Part shown: one piece after another, positions 9,045-18,195 of the stretch
Position numbering within the stretch: position 1 is the first letter of the stretch
How the letters are laid out: every line of letters starts with the position of its first letter
Assembly: GCF_023073335.1 (NCBI RefSeq)
Contig: NZ_JADPJG010000029.1
Coordinates: 1-64,000, forward strand
DNA: 64,000 nt
Direction of reading: 5' to 3'
DNA from: Bradyrhizobium sp. 21
GTDB taxonomy: Bacteria > Pseudomonadota > Alphaproteobacteria > Rhizobiales > Xanthobacteraceae
Program-made: the position numbers and the translations under genes
Notes under the pieces: model-generated
Told to the model about the DNA's origin: nothing
The model's database searches: none
Seen by the model: only the letters and a program-made list of their open reading frames with translations

Positions 9045-9371
9045 TCAGGCCGCGACCGCGACGCCCTTCTCGGAGAGGAGCTGCTGCAATTCGCCGGCCT
9101 GGAACATCTCGCGGATGATGTCGCAGCCGCCGACGAACTCGCCCTTCACGTAGAGCTGCGGAATGGTCGGCCAGTTCGAGTAGTCCTTGATGCCGTTGCG
9201 CAGCTCGGCGGATTCGAGAACGTTGAGGCCTTTATAGCCGACGCCGATGTGGTCGAGGATCTGGACGACCTGGCCGGAGAAACCGCACTGCGGAAATTGC
9301 GGCGTACCCTTCATGAATAGAACCACGTCGTTCGACTTCACTTCGTTGGCGATGAATTCCTCGATGCTCAT
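9045..9371 (-). CDS. grxD: Monothiol glutaredoxin, Grx4 type
   Basis: 108 residues. The monothiol active site CGFS is at Cys29, and the WPTIPQLYVKGEFVGG segment (glutathione-binding TVP region, here TIP) follows. These proteins carry [2Fe-2S] clusters, usually with a BolA partner. The start 9371 has AGAAGGA upstream; the longer frame to 9401 lacks homology. BolA itself is at 13361-13606 on the same strand rather than directly upstream, with egtB, egtD and the LtrA-family gene between them. Probably co-transcribed with the macro-domain gene. Confidence 0.95.
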   Translation of the reverse strand: MSIEEFIANEVKSNDVVLFMKGTPQFPQCGFSGQVVQILDHIGVGYKGLNVLESAELRNGIKDYSNWPTIPQLYVKGEFVGGCDIIREMFQAGELQQLLSEKGVAVAA

Positions 9372-9661
9372 ATCCGTGTCCTTCTGGGGCGGAGCCCTCA
9401 ACGATTCCCTCGGGCCGGCTCAGCCGATCTAACCCGATACCTGGCTATATATGTAGCCCAAACCGTTGTGCATCCAAAGTAAAATGGCGGCGAACAGCCC
9501 GAGGGCGGGGGGCCCTGAGGGTGCCGGCTCATTGCATGATGCCAGGAATATCATCGCCGGGGAGGACTTTCATACCGTAACGGAGCCCCTATCTAGGACG
9601 AACCCCGGTTTTGGAACCGGGTAACGCCAACAACGTTCTCTTGTCCTGTCTGGAGAAAAAC
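9372..9661. promoter_or_regulatory. Divergent promoter region grxD / egtB
   Basis: This 290-base gap separates the divergent grxD and egtB starts and holds no convincing small gene. A 12-mer CCCCTATCTAGG at 9586-9597, about 64 bases before egtB, is identical to one at 24079-24090 in front of the zeta-subunit gene at the same distance, and its CTATCT could be a -10 element. A short inverted repeat (ACCCCGGTT / AACCGGGT) occurs at 9602-9620. Exact promoters cannot be fixed by eye. Confidence 0.4.
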
Positions 9662-10909
9662 GTGACGAAACAAGCTTCCGCAACGGCCAGTCCGCCGCTT
9701 TCGTCACCGTCTTTTGACCCGGGCAGCCTCGCCCGGCGGCTTGAGGACGCCTTTGTCGCCGTCCGCAACGAGACCGAGCGCCGGGCGGCGCCGCTCTCGC
9801 CGGAAGACCAGCAGATTCAGTCCATGCCGGATGCGAGCCCGACGAAATGGCACCGGGCCCATACCACCTGGTTCTGGGAGCAGTTTTTGTTGGGCGAACA
9901 CCGTCCGGGCTACCAGCCCTTCCACCCGGATTTCGCATTCCTGTTCAATTCCTATTACGTCAGCGCCGGCCCCCGCCATTCCCGCAATCACCGTGGCGAC
10001 ATCACCCGCCCGAGCGCCGATCAGGTCGGCGCCTACCGCAGCCATGTCGACGCGGCCGTCGTAAAATTCTTCCACGAGGCCGGCGAGGACAAGCTTCGCG
10101 AGATCGCGCCGCTGATCGAGGTCGGGCTCAATCACGAGCAGCAGCATCAGGAATTGATGGTCACCGACATCCTGCATGCTTTCGCGCAGAACCCGATCCC
10201 GCCCGCCTACGATCCGGACTGGCGCTTTCCGGCCTCGACGCGCGCGGGCGAGGATTGGCTGACGCTGAACGAAGGCATCCACACCGTCGGCCATGTCGAC
10301 GACAGCTTTCATTTCGACAACGAGAAGCCGGCACATCGCGCCCTGGTCGGCCCGGTCAAGGTCGCCCGCAATCTCGTCACCAATGGCGAATGGCTCGCCT
10401 TCATGCGCGACGGCGGTTACCGGACCGCGACGCTATGGCTGATGGACGGCTTTGCCGCCGTCAACAACGAGGGCTGGGACGCTCCAGGCCATTGGCGCGA
10501 GATCGACGGCCAATGGCATGTGATGACGCTGGCCGGCCTCAAGCCGGTCGAGCTGGACGCGCCCGTCTGCCACGTCAGCTATTACGAGGCCGACGCCTTC
10601 GCGCGCTGGGCCGGAAAGCATCTGCCGACCGAGACGGAATGGGAGGTCGCCGCGCGCGCCGGACAGCTCAACGACACCTTCGGCATCGTCTGGCAGTGGA
10701 CGCGATCGTCCTACTCGCCCTACCCCGGCTATCGCGCCGTCGAAGGCGCGCTCGGTGAGTACAACGGCAAGTTCATGGTCAACCAGCTGGTGCTGCGCGG
10801 CTCCTCGCTTGCAACCCCGGAGGGGCACAGCCGTATCACCTATCGCAACTTCTTCTATCCGCACCATCGCTGGCAGTTTACCGGACTGCGGCTTGCCGAC
10901 TACGAATAA
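9662..10909 (+). CDS. egtB: Ergothioneine biosynthesis protein EgtB (sulfoxide synthase)
   Basis: 415-residue non-haem iron enzyme that joins hercynine to a thiol (gamma-Glu-Cys or cysteine) with O2. The N-terminal DinB-like domain supplies iron ligands: the WHRAHTTW histidine region and NHEQQHQE with the HxxxH pair. The C-terminal formylglycine-generating-enzyme-like domain follows, including LPTETEWEVAAR. The start is a GTG at 9662 with GGAG at about 9652; the open frame begins earlier but without family similarity. Directly followed by egtD, so the two core genes form an operon. No egtA, egtC or egtE is nearby. Confidence 0.95.
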   Translation: MTKQASATASPPLSSPSFDPGSLARRLEDAFVAVRNETERRAAPLSPEDQQIQSMPDASPTKWHRAHTTWFWEQFLLGEHRPGYQPFHPDFAFLFNSYYVSAGPRHSRNHRGDITRPSADQVGAYRSHVDAAVVKFFHEAGEDKLREIAPLIEVGLNHEQQHQELMVTDILHAFAQNPIPPAYDPDWRFPASTRAGEDWLTLNEGIHTVGHVDDSFHFDNEKPAHRALVGPVKVARNLVTNGEWLAFMRDGGYRTATLWLMDGFAAVNNEGWDAPGHWREIDGQWHVMTLAGLKPVELDAPVCHVSYYEADAFARWAGKHLPTETEWEVAARAGQLNDTFGIVWQWTRSSYSPYPGYRAVEGALGEYNGKFMVNQLVLRGSSLATPEGHSRITYRNFFYPHHRWQFTGLRLADYE

Positions 10910-10959
10910 GACTTATCCGACGTCAACCGCGCGCCGGACAGCGCGTTCAGGAGAGTATC

Positions 10960-11931
10960 ATGAATGTGCACGCCAGCGCTTTGGCCGAAGCCCATCTCCC
11001 CGACGAACAGACCACCGCCTTCGCCCGCGAGGCCATCGAGGACCTCTCGCAGCAGCCGAAAAAGCTGTCGCCCAAATATTTCTACGACGCGACAGGGTCG
11101 GAGCTGTTCGAGGCGATCACGCGCCTGCCGGAATATTATCCGACGCGCACCGAGCTTGCGATCCTGAAGGAGCGTGGTGGCGAGATCGCAAAAATCATTC
11201 CGGAGCACGCGGCGCTGGTCGAGTTCGGCGCAGGCGCGACCACAAAAGTCCGCCTGCTGCTCAACCAGTGCAAGTTCGCGGCCTATGTCCCCGTCGACAT
11301 CTCCGGCGACTTCCTGAAGGCGCAGGCGAACGGCCTGAAGCGAGATTTTCCGTCACTCGGCATCTATCCGGTGGCAGCCGACTTCACCACACCGTTCGAG
11401 CTGCCCAAGGCGGTTGCGTCGATGCCCAAGGTCGGCTTCTTCCCCGGCTCGACCATCGGCAATTTCGAACCGCACGAAGCGCAGGCCTTCCTGAAGAGCG
11501 CACGCAAGATCCTCGGTCAGGGCGCGCAGATGATCATTGGCGCCGACCTGGAGAAAGAGGAGCGCCTGCTCCACGACGCCTATAACGACGCGGCCGGCGT
11601 CACCGCACGGTTCAACCTCAATGTGCTGGTGCGGATCAACCGCGAGCTCGGCGGCAATTTCGATCTGTCCGCCTTCACCCATCGCGCAATCTACAATCGC
11701 GAGCGGCATCGAATCGAAATGCATCTGATCAGCAAGAAGAGCCAGACGGTGCGCCTGCTCGGCACCAGCTTCTCGTTCCGCGGCGGCGAGAGCATTCATA
11801 CCGAGAACAGCTACAAATACAGTATCGAGCGTTTTGCCGCGCTGGCGCAGGGCGCGGGCTGGCGGGTGCGCGAGAGCTGGACGGATGCGGCCAAGATGTT
11901 CTCGGTGCACGCGCTGGAGGCGGCGGAGTAG
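10960..11931 (+). CDS. egtD: L-histidine N(alpha)-methyltransferase EgtD
   Basis: 323-residue SAM-dependent enzyme that trimethylates histidine to hercynine, the first ergothioneine step. The SAM-binding motif EFGAGATTK (near residue 88) and PGSTIGNFEP (near residue 163) are typical of the EgtD family, as is the YYPTRTE segment near residue 60. GGAGAG precedes the ATG. It lies 50 bases after egtB; together the pair can make hercynyl-cysteine sulfoxide, leaving only a C-S lyase step to be supplied elsewhere. Confidence 0.96.
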   Translation: MNVHASALAEAHLPDEQTTAFAREAIEDLSQQPKKLSPKYFYDATGSELFEAITRLPEYYPTRTELAILKERGGEIAKIIPEHAALVEFGAGATTKVRLLLNQCKFAAYVPVDISGDFLKAQANGLKRDFPSLGIYPVAADFTTPFELPKAVASMPKVGFFPGSTIGNFEPHEAQAFLKSARKILGQGAQMIIGADLEKEERLLHDAYNDAAGVTARFNLNVLVRINRELGGNFDLSAFTHRAIYNRERHRIEMHLISKKSQTVRLLGTSFSFRGGESIHTENSYKYSIERFAALAQGAGWRVRESWTDAAKMFSVHALEAAE

Positions 11932-11976
11932 CGCTCCGGCGCTCCACGCGGGATAGAGCGGTATCGCTGCGGCACA

Positions 11977-12103
11977 TCCTTCGAGACGCCCGCTTTAGGC
12001 GGGCTCCTCAGGATGAGGACGGAGCGTGCAGCAACAGCTGCAACGGACACCGACGCTGAGGAGGCTCATCCTGAGGAGACCGCGCAGCGGTCGTCTCGAA
12101 GGA
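11977..12103. repeat. Nested palindromic repeat between egtD and the LtrA-family gene
   Basis: Outer arms 11977-11988 and 12092-12103 are a perfect 12-bp inverted repeat; inner arms 12004-12017 and 12065-12078 are a perfect 14-bp inverted repeat. The CTCATCCTGAGGAG core is typical of short repeats scattered in Bradyrhizobium genomes (recognition from memory). It sits between two converging genes and could act as a bidirectional transcript end. Confidence 0.8.
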
Positions 12104-12115
12104 CGAGGCGCGCAT

Positions 12116-13318
12116 TCAGGCCGCGCCAGAGTCCTCGGCCTCTTCCGGCTCTGACCCCAGCGACACCGACTCCCATACCGCGACGACGATCATGATCCCG
12201 GTCGTCGCGACCGACAACCAGAGCGGGGACAGTTCGGCGCCGAACCACCACAGCACCAGAAGCAGGATGATGCCGATTCCGTGCGAGAGCTGAAGGAAGC
12301 CGCGGATCGTGTGCTTGAACAGGATGGTGCCGACCAGAAACACCAGCGGCCCGCCGATCGTGCTGACGATGGTCCGGATGTCGGAATGGCCGGTGGGATG
12401 TTTCAGCACCAGTTCGTCCGCGACCGCAGTCAGGATGATGCCGGCGACGATCGGCATGTGCAGATAGGTGTAGGCGATCCGCGCCAGCCGGCCGGACTCG
12501 GCAGACTTTGAGAGCAGTTCGGAGCCGGCCTCAGCGCCCTTGTGGAAATAGACCCACCACATCGCAATGCTGCCGACCAGCGCGGAGACGAAGGCCAGAA
12601 TATTGTCCGCGGTCCAGTCCAGTTCGGCAAAGGTCGCGCCGTTGACGACGACGGCTTCACCGAGCGCGATGATGACGAAGAGGGAGCAGCGCTCGGCCAT
12701 GTGGCCGCCCTCGACGGCCCAGGCCTCGACCGACGAGAAACCCAGCTTCGGGACCCAGAAGCGGACAGCCGGCGAGACGTATTCGATCGCGAGTGCCGCG
12801 ATCCAGAGCCACAGCCGCGCCTCGTCATGGGCGAGACCACCGAGTATCCAGAAGATCGCGGAGCCGCAGAGCCAGACCAGGATGCGGATCGCATTGTGCC
12901 GGACGGCGGTTCGATGGGGCGGCGTCGCAAACAGCCAGAACGCGGTGCGTCCGACCTGCATGGTCGCATAGGCGATCGCGAACCACAGGCCGCGTCCCTC
13001 GAAAGCGGTCGGGATCGTCGTGGACAGCACGAGGCCGCCCAGCATCATCAGGAAGATCAGGATCCGGACCGGCGTCAACTCGGGATTGAGCCAGTTGGTG
13101 ACCCAGGCGGTGTAGACCCAGACCCACCACACCGCGAGAAACAGCACCGTGACGTGCACCGCGCCGAGCGGCGTGAAATGGTGCAGCAGGGTGTGCGAGA
13201 CCTGCGTGATCGCGAAGACGAAGACGAGGTCGAAGAACAGCTCGGCATTGGTGACGCGGCTGTGCTGGTTCGGCAGGAGGACGCGAAACATCGCGCCGCG
13301 AGGATTGTCCGCAGCCAT
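12116..13318 (-). CDS. Low temperature requirement protein A (LtrA) family membrane protein
   Basis: 400 residues with about 11-12 hydrophobic membrane segments. The N-terminal ELFFDLVFVFAITQVSH segment is the hallmark of the LtrA family, first named for growth of Listeria at low temperature; its biochemical role is unknown. An ATG at 13324 and another at 13318 are possible starts; the GGGGGG stretch lies too close to the first and at a normal distance from the second, so 13318 is preferred. It lies on the minus strand between bolA and grxD. Confidence 0.85.
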   Translation of the reverse strand: MAADNPRGAMFRVLLPNQHSRVTNAELFFDLVFVFAITQVSHTLLHHFTPLGAVHVTVLFLAVWWVWVYTAWVTNWLNPELTPVRILIFLMMLGGLVLSTTIPTAFEGRGLWFAIAYATMQVGRTAFWLFATPPHRTAVRHNAIRILVWLCGSAIFWILGGLAHDEARLWLWIAALAIEYVSPAVRFWVPKLGFSSVEAWAVEGGHMAERCSLFVIIALGEAVVVNGATFAELDWTADNILAFVSALVGSIAMWWVYFHKGAEAGSELLSKSAESGRLARIAYTYLHMPIVAGIILTAVADELVLKHPTGHSDIRTIVSTIGGPLVFLVGTILFKHTIRGFLQLSHGIGIILLLVLWWFGAELSPLWLSVATTGIMIVVAVWESVSLGSEPEEAEDSGAA

Positions 13319-13360
13319 CGTCATCCCCCCGTCACGCGATCAGATCAGCTACCCGTCAGA

Positions 13361-13606
13361 TCAGGTGCCCGGCGCCCCAGGAACCCCCGTCTGCAGCGCC
13401 AGCGCATGCAGCACGCCGCCCATCTGGCCTTGCAGGGACTGATAGACGATCTGGTGCTGCTGGACGCGGGACTTGCCGCGGAATGATTCCGAGATCACGG
13501 TCGCGGCATAGTGATCGCCATCGCCGGCGAGGTCACGGATGGTCACCTCGGCATCGGGGATCGCCGCCTTGATCATCGCCTCGATATCGTGGGCGTCCAT
13601 AGGCAT
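13361..13606 (-). CDS. bolA: BolA family protein
   Basis: 81 residues. The BolA fold is recognisable from AAIPDAEVTIRDL, DHYAATVISESFRGKSRVQQHQ and the helix YQSLQG. The histidines serve in [2Fe-2S] coordination with a monothiol glutaredoxin in this family. The start is the ATG at 13606 (13600 also possible) with GGAG ten bases before. The partner grxD is 4 kb away on the same strand. Lies downstream of purL on the minus strand, the usual alphaproteobacterial order, but separated from it by three genes. Confidence 0.93.
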   Translation of the reverse strand: MPMDAHDIEAMIKAAIPDAEVTIRDLAGDGDHYAATVISESFRGKSRVQQHQIVYQSLQGQMGGVLHALALQTGVPGAPGT

Positions 13607-13815
13607 TCGGGTCGTGCTCCTTGTCTCGGCTGCAATCAGCCTTGTCGTCGAATCCGCCGGGGTCCGGATCTGCAGAGCCAAACTTGCCGGCCGGGCCAAA
13701 CTTAGCGTGAACGGCCTTCTACGTCACGCCTTCAGGCACTATATCCCTGATCCCATCCGGATAAAGGCACGACAAAGTGCCACGCGCGGCAGATTGATCG
13801 AAAAGGCGTGAACTC

Positions 13816-14175
13816 ATGAAGCTCCCAGGGCCCGACCACCCCATCACCATCACCCAAAACCCCCGGCGCGTCCGCGTCACGGCCGGTGACGTCGTGATCG
13901 CCGAGACCACCAAGGCGCTGATCTTGAAGGAGGCCAAATATCCGGCGGTGCAATATGTGCCGCGACAGGACGCCAACATGGCGCTGCTGGAGCGCACCGA
14001 CCGCGTCACCCATTGCCCCTACAAGGGGGACGCGAGCTATTACAGCGTCAAGGCCGACGGCAAGACGCTGGACAATGCGATCTGGACCTATGAAGCGCCC
14101 TTCCCCGCGATGACGGAGATTTCCGGCCATCTCGCCTTCTACCCGGACAAGGTGAAGATCGAGGAAGTGGGCTAG
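13816..14175 (+). CDS. DUF427 family protein
   Basis: 119 residues, a complete DUF427 domain. The typical motifs are RRVRVTAGDVVIAET, the YPAVQYVPRQD strand, THCPYKGDASYYS and NAIWTYEAP. The cysteine in THCPYKG and surrounding residues are the conserved core. Biochemical function is unknown for the family. AAGG precedes the ATG. It is encoded opposite to bolA and to the small DUF1328 gene that follows. Confidence 0.92.
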   Translation: MKLPGPDHPITITQNPRRVRVTAGDVVIAETTKALILKEAKYPAVQYVPRQDANMALLERTDRVTHCPYKGDASYYSVKADGKTLDNAIWTYEAPFPAMTEISGHLAFYPDKVKIEEVG

Positions 14176-14239
14176 ACGCTGCACCGCTGCACGGCCGTCA
14201 AGCCTGGGCATGACGGCCGAGCGCGCAGGAATAGCGGGG

Positions 14240-14413
14240 CTACGCCTTGAAGATGGTGAGCCCGAGTATCAGCAGCACCAGGAAGATCACGACGAATACG
14301 TAGAACAGGAAGCGGGCAATATCGGCGGAGGCCGCCGAAATGCCGGTGAAGCCGAGCACGCCGGCCACGATCGAGACAAGTAAGAAGATCAGCGCCCATT
14401 TCAGGATCGTCAT
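14240..14413 (-). CDS. DUF1328 (YtjA-like) small membrane protein
   Basis: 57 residues starting MTILKWALIFLLVS and ending in LGLTIFKA. It is almost all hydrophobic, with two membrane segments (residues about 5-22 and 36-54), and matches the DUF1328/UPF0391 family, which is widespread in proteobacteria and often stress-associated. GGAG lies eight bases before the ATG. Convergent with DUF427. Function unknown. Confidence 0.9.
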   Translation of the reverse strand: MTILKWALIFLLVSIVAGVLGFTGISAASADIARFLFYVFVVIFLVLLILGLTIFKA

Positions 14414-14595
14414 CGCCAGCTCCGAAATTGGTACCGCTTTTCGCGGCTCTCAAGCCCCTTTTGGCGAACGCTAACTTCGCCGCGCGGAACTGGTTCCTAG
14501 CAGTGTGGGGCCCTGCAGACGCCTCAAACGACCCTTGCTGAATCGGGTTCCCGGCGGCACAGTCCGACCCGGGCAGGAGCGCAATCGGGGCGGCC

Positions 14596-15783
14596 ATGAT
14601 CACGATGTCACATTCAGCGGCGATCGGCGCGGAGGCGCATGCGGCGCCGAAGAGCAAGGCGCGCAATTTGTCGCTGGATCGCGCCCGCACCTTCCTGACG
14701 CTGGTGGTGCTGCTGCATCACGCCGTTATTCCCTACACCTATTTCGGTCACACCGATCCGGCCTCCTGGATCGGTTTCGACATCGTCGTGCTGGCCACCG
14801 ACAGCTTCTTCATGGCGATGTTCTTCTTCCTGTCGGGACTGTTTACGTGGCCGGGCATCGCGCGCAAGGCGCCACAGGTTTTCCTGCGCGATCGCCTCCT
14901 GCGGCTCGGGCTGCCGTTCGCGATCGCGGCGTTCACCGTCATCCCGCTCGCCTATTACGCAATCGCGCTGCGGCACGATCCCGGACTGAGCTTCACGGCG
15001 TTCTGGTGGAAGACGGTGACGATTGGACCGTGGCCGAGCGGTCCGATCTGGTTCGTGTGGGTGCTGCTGGCGTTCGACCTGACCGCGAGCCTGCTCTACC
15101 GGGTCTCGGCGCATCTGGTCGATCCGGGCAACCGCATCTCGCTACGCGGATTTGAGCAGCCGGCCGCATTCTGGCTGATGCTCGTCGCCGTCACGACAAT
15201 CGTCTACGTGCCGGCGCTGCTCTATTTCGGCGGCAGCAAATGGTTCGAGTTCGGACCGTTCTCGGTGCAGGCGAGCCGCATCCTGCTCTACTTCGCCTAT
15301 TTCTTCATCGGCGTCAGCGTCGGTGCCGCGAACTTCGATCGCGGCATCCTCAGCGCCGACGGCCGATTGCCGAAACAGCGCTGGTTGTGGGTGATCGCGA
15401 CGCTGATCCCCTACTGCCTGATGTGGGCGATGATCTACATCAAGCGCGAAGTGCTCGGGAATCCCGACCCGCAACCGCACTGGTATCAGGCGATCTACGG
15501 TACGTTCTTCGTGCTGTTCTCAGGCACGATCCTGCTCGCGATCCTCGCCTTCTTCCTGCATCAGAAGTCGCCGGGGCCGAACCTGCTCGACCGCATGCAG
15601 GCTGATGCTTACGGTATGTTCCTGGTGCACTACCCGATCGCGCTGTGGATCCAGTACGCGCTGTACGACTACACGTGGCCTGCGATCGCGAAGGCGGCGA
15701 TCGGCTTCGTGCTCACGGTGATCCTGAGCTGGGGCCTGACGGCAGCGTTACGAAAGATTCCGGGAGCGTCGCACGTGTTGTGA
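14596..15783 (+). CDS. Acyltransferase family 3 integral membrane protein
   Basis: 395 residues with about ten membrane helices. The first helix carries RARTFLTLVVLLHHAVIPY; the histidine pair in this helix corresponds to the conserved catalytic His of acyltransferase-3 proteins, which transfer acyl groups to sugars or lipids across the inner membrane (OpgC, OafA, NodX types). The substrate cannot be deduced. The start is taken as 14596. A start at 14605 (ATGTCACATTC) is also possible. Convergent with purL after 18 bases. Confidence 0.86.
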   Translation: MITMSHSAAIGAEAHAAPKSKARNLSLDRARTFLTLVVLLHHAVIPYTYFGHTDPASWIGFDIVVLATDSFFMAMFFFLSGLFTWPGIARKAPQVFLRDRLLRLGLPFAIAAFTVIPLAYYAIALRHDPGLSFTAFWWKTVTIGPWPSGPIWFVWVLLAFDLTASLLYRVSAHLVDPGNRISLRGFEQPAAFWLMLVAVTTIVYVPALLYFGGSKWFEFGPFSVQASRILLYFAYFFIGVSVGAANFDRGILSADGRLPKQRWLWVIATLIPYCLMWAMIYIKREVLGNPDPQPHWYQAIYGTFFVLFSGTILLAILAFFLHQKSPGPNLLDRMQADAYGMFLVHYPIALWIQYALYDYTWPAIAKAAIGFVLTVILSWGLTAALRKIPGASHVL

Positions 15784-15801
15784 GGCCCGGCCTCAAGCAG
15801 C

Positions 15802-18012
15802 TTACGCCGCCTTGCCGCCCATATACTCCGGCAGCCAGCGCTCGAACGACGTCCGCAGCGTGTCGATCGTTACAGGCGCTTCGCCCGCGATCGCGATGGC
15901 GTCGCCGCCGGTGGTGCCGATCCGCACACAGGGCACCTCGCAGCCACGCATCTTGGCGAGCACGAGGCCGGCCTCCGCCTCCGGCACGGTGACGAGATAG
16001 CGCGCCTGGTCCTCGCCGAACCAATAGGCCTGCGGCACCAGCGCGGTCGGCGCCGCCAGCAGTTTTGCGCCGATGCCGCTCGCCATCGCCATCTCGGCCA
16101 ATGCGATCAGCAGGCCGCCGTCGGAAAGGTCATGCACCGCGGTCGCGGTGCCCGCATGGATCATGCCGCGCACACAGTCGCCATTGCGCTTCTCGGCGGC
16201 GAGATCGACCGGTGGCGGGGCGCCCTCCTCGCGGCCGCAGATGTCGCGCAGGTAAACGGACTGGCCGAGCCAGCCATGGGTTTCGCCGATCAAGAGGATC
16301 GCCTCGCCCTCGGCCTTGAAGGCGAGCGAGGCCGACTTGGTGAAGTCGTCGAGCAGGCCGACGCCGCCGATCGAGGGCGTCGGCAGGATCGCGCGGCCGT
16401 TGGTCTCGTTGTAGAGCGAGACGTTGCCGGACACGACCGGGAAATCCAGCGTGCGGCAGGCTTCCGAGATGCCCTGCAGACAGCCGACGAACTGGCCCAT
16501 GATCTCGGGCCTTTCAGGGTTGCCGAAATTGAGATTGTCGGTGATGGCGAGCGGCTTGCCACCAACTGCGGTGATGTTGCGCCAGGCTTCCGCCACCGCC
16601 TGCATGCCGCCTTGATACGGATCGGCCTCGCAATAGCGCGGCGTGACGTCGACGGTCAGCGCCAGGCCCTTCGGCCCGTCCTGCACGCGCACGACGGCGG
16701 CGTCGCCACCCGGACGCTGCAAGGTGTTGCCGAGGATGACGTGGTCGTACTGCTCCCAGACCCAGCGCTTGCTGCACATGTCGGGCGTGCCGATCAGCTT
16801 CTCCAGCGCCGCGTCGAGACCCATTGGCACGGGCACCTCGCGGGCGTGCACGACCGGCAGCGCGGCGGACGGGACATGCGGCCGGTCATAGAGCGGCGCC
16901 TCGTCGCCGAGCTCCTTGATCGGCAGATCGGCCATGACGTCGCCGCCATGCTTGACCACGAAGCGCTTGCTCGGCGTGGTGTAGCCGACCACGGCGAAAT
17001 CGAGGCCCCACTTCCTGAAGATCGCCTCGGCCTCTTTCTCCTTCTCGGGCTTGAGCACCATGAGCATGCGCTCCTGGCTTTCCGAGAGCATCATCTCGTA
17101 GGCGCTCATGCCGGTCTCGCGCGTCGGCACCGCGTCGAGATCGAGGTCGACGCCGAGGTCGCCCTTGGCGCCCATCTCGACTGCCGAGCAGGTCAGGCCG
17201 GCCGCACCCATGTCCTGGATCGCGATGACGCAGCCCTTCTCCATGATCTCGAGGCAGGCCTCGAGCAGCAGCTTCTCGGCGAAGGGATCGCCGACCTGCA
17301 CGGTCGGGCGCTTCTCCTCGGACTTGTCGTCGAACTCGGCCGAGGCCATCGAGGCGCCGTGGATGCCGTCACGCCCGGTCTTGGAGCCGAGATAGACGAT
17401 CGGCATGTTCACGCCCGAGGCGGCCGCATAGAAGATCTTGTCGGTATCGGCGAGGCCGACCGCCATCGCGTTGACGAGGATGTTGCCGTCATAGCGGGTG
17501 TGGAAGCGCACCTGGCCGCCGACCGTCGGCACGCCGAAGGAATTGCCGTAGCCGCCAACGCCGGCGACGACACCGGAGACGAGATGCCGCGTCCTGGCAT
17601 GCTCCGGTGCACCGAAGCTCAACGCGTTGAGGCAGGCGATCGGTCGCGCGCCCATCGTAAAGACGTCGCGCAAAATGCCGCCGACGCCGGTGGTCGCGCC
17701 CTGATAGGGCTCGATGTAGCTCGGGTGGTTGTGGCTCTCCATCTTGAACACCACGGCCTGACCATCGCCGATGTCGATCACGCCGGCGTTCTCGCCGGGC
17801 CCCTGGATCACCCAGGGCGCTTTCGTCGGCAGCCCCTTCAGATGGAGGCGCGAGGATTTGTACGAGCAGTGCTCGTTCCACATCGCCGAGAAGATGCCGA
17901 GCTCGGTGAAGGTCGGTTCCCGCCCGATCAGCTTCAGGATGCGCTCGTACTCGTCGGGCTTGAGCCCGTGGGCGGCAACCAGTTCGGGGGTGATCTTGGG
18001 TTCGTTCTTCAT
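15802..18012 (-). CDS. purL: Phosphoribosylformylglycinamidine synthase subunit PurL
   Basis: 736 residues, the small-type PurL that works with PurQ (glutaminase) and PurS. It converts FGAR to FGAM with ATP in purine synthesis. Conserved features are NEHCSYKSS near residue 46, the glycine-rich GPGENAGV, ESHNHPS and the SGNVSLYNET motif of the C-terminal half. Lies on the minus strand downstream of purQ, but the two are separated by one co-directional gene (TTT receptor) and two plus-strand genes, so it needs its own promoter in the 183 bases before it. Confidence 0.97.
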   Translation of the reverse strand: MKNEPKITPELVAAHGLKPDEYERILKLIGREPTFTELGIFSAMWNEHCSYKSSRLHLKGLPTKAPWVIQGPGENAGVIDIGDGQAVVFKMESHNHPSYIEPYQGATTGVGGILRDVFTMGARPIACLNALSFGAPEHARTRHLVSGVVAGVGGYGNSFGVPTVGGQVRFHTRYDGNILVNAMAVGLADTDKIFYAAASGVNMPIVYLGSKTGRDGIHGASMASAEFDDKSEEKRPTVQVGDPFAEKLLLEACLEIMEKGCVIAIQDMGAAGLTCSAVEMGAKGDLGVDLDLDAVPTRETGMSAYEMMLSESQERMLMVLKPEKEKEAEAIFRKWGLDFAVVGYTTPSKRFVVKHGGDVMADLPIKELGDEAPLYDRPHVPSAALPVVHAREVPVPMGLDAALEKLIGTPDMCSKRWVWEQYDHVILGNTLQRPGGDAAVVRVQDGPKGLALTVDVTPRYCEADPYQGGMQAVAEAWRNITAVGGKPLAITDNLNFGNPERPEIMGQFVGCLQGISEACRTLDFPVVSGNVSLYNETNGRAILPTPSIGGVGLLDDFTKSASLAFKAEGEAILLIGETHGWLGQSVYLRDICGREEGAPPPVDLAAEKRNGDCVRGMIHAGTATAVHDLSDGGLLIALAEMAMASGIGAKLLAAPTALVPQAYWFGEDQARYLVTVPEAEAGLVLAKMRGCEVPCVRIGTTGGDAIAIAGEAPVTIDTLRTSFERWLPEYMGGKAA

Positions 18013-18195
18013 GGATTCGAGGCTTTCGACGGCGGTTGGCCGTTCTTAGGAACATCGGACGGCTTGGAAAAGCCCTTTGTGGCGCATTTTCCCACTGTCC
18101 CACGTTTTGCGGCCAGGGGCTGCAGGAACAGGAATTGCACCGCGCACACGGATCGGATTTAAGGGCAAAAGACCCGTTATTGAAGGCCCATTTCC

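Noticed and set aside
16132..18162. Long plus-strand reading frame (over 670 codons) opposite purL
   Set aside because: It is the antisense shadow of purL, rich in Arg/Gly/His, and has no family motifs. The minus-strand purL is complete.
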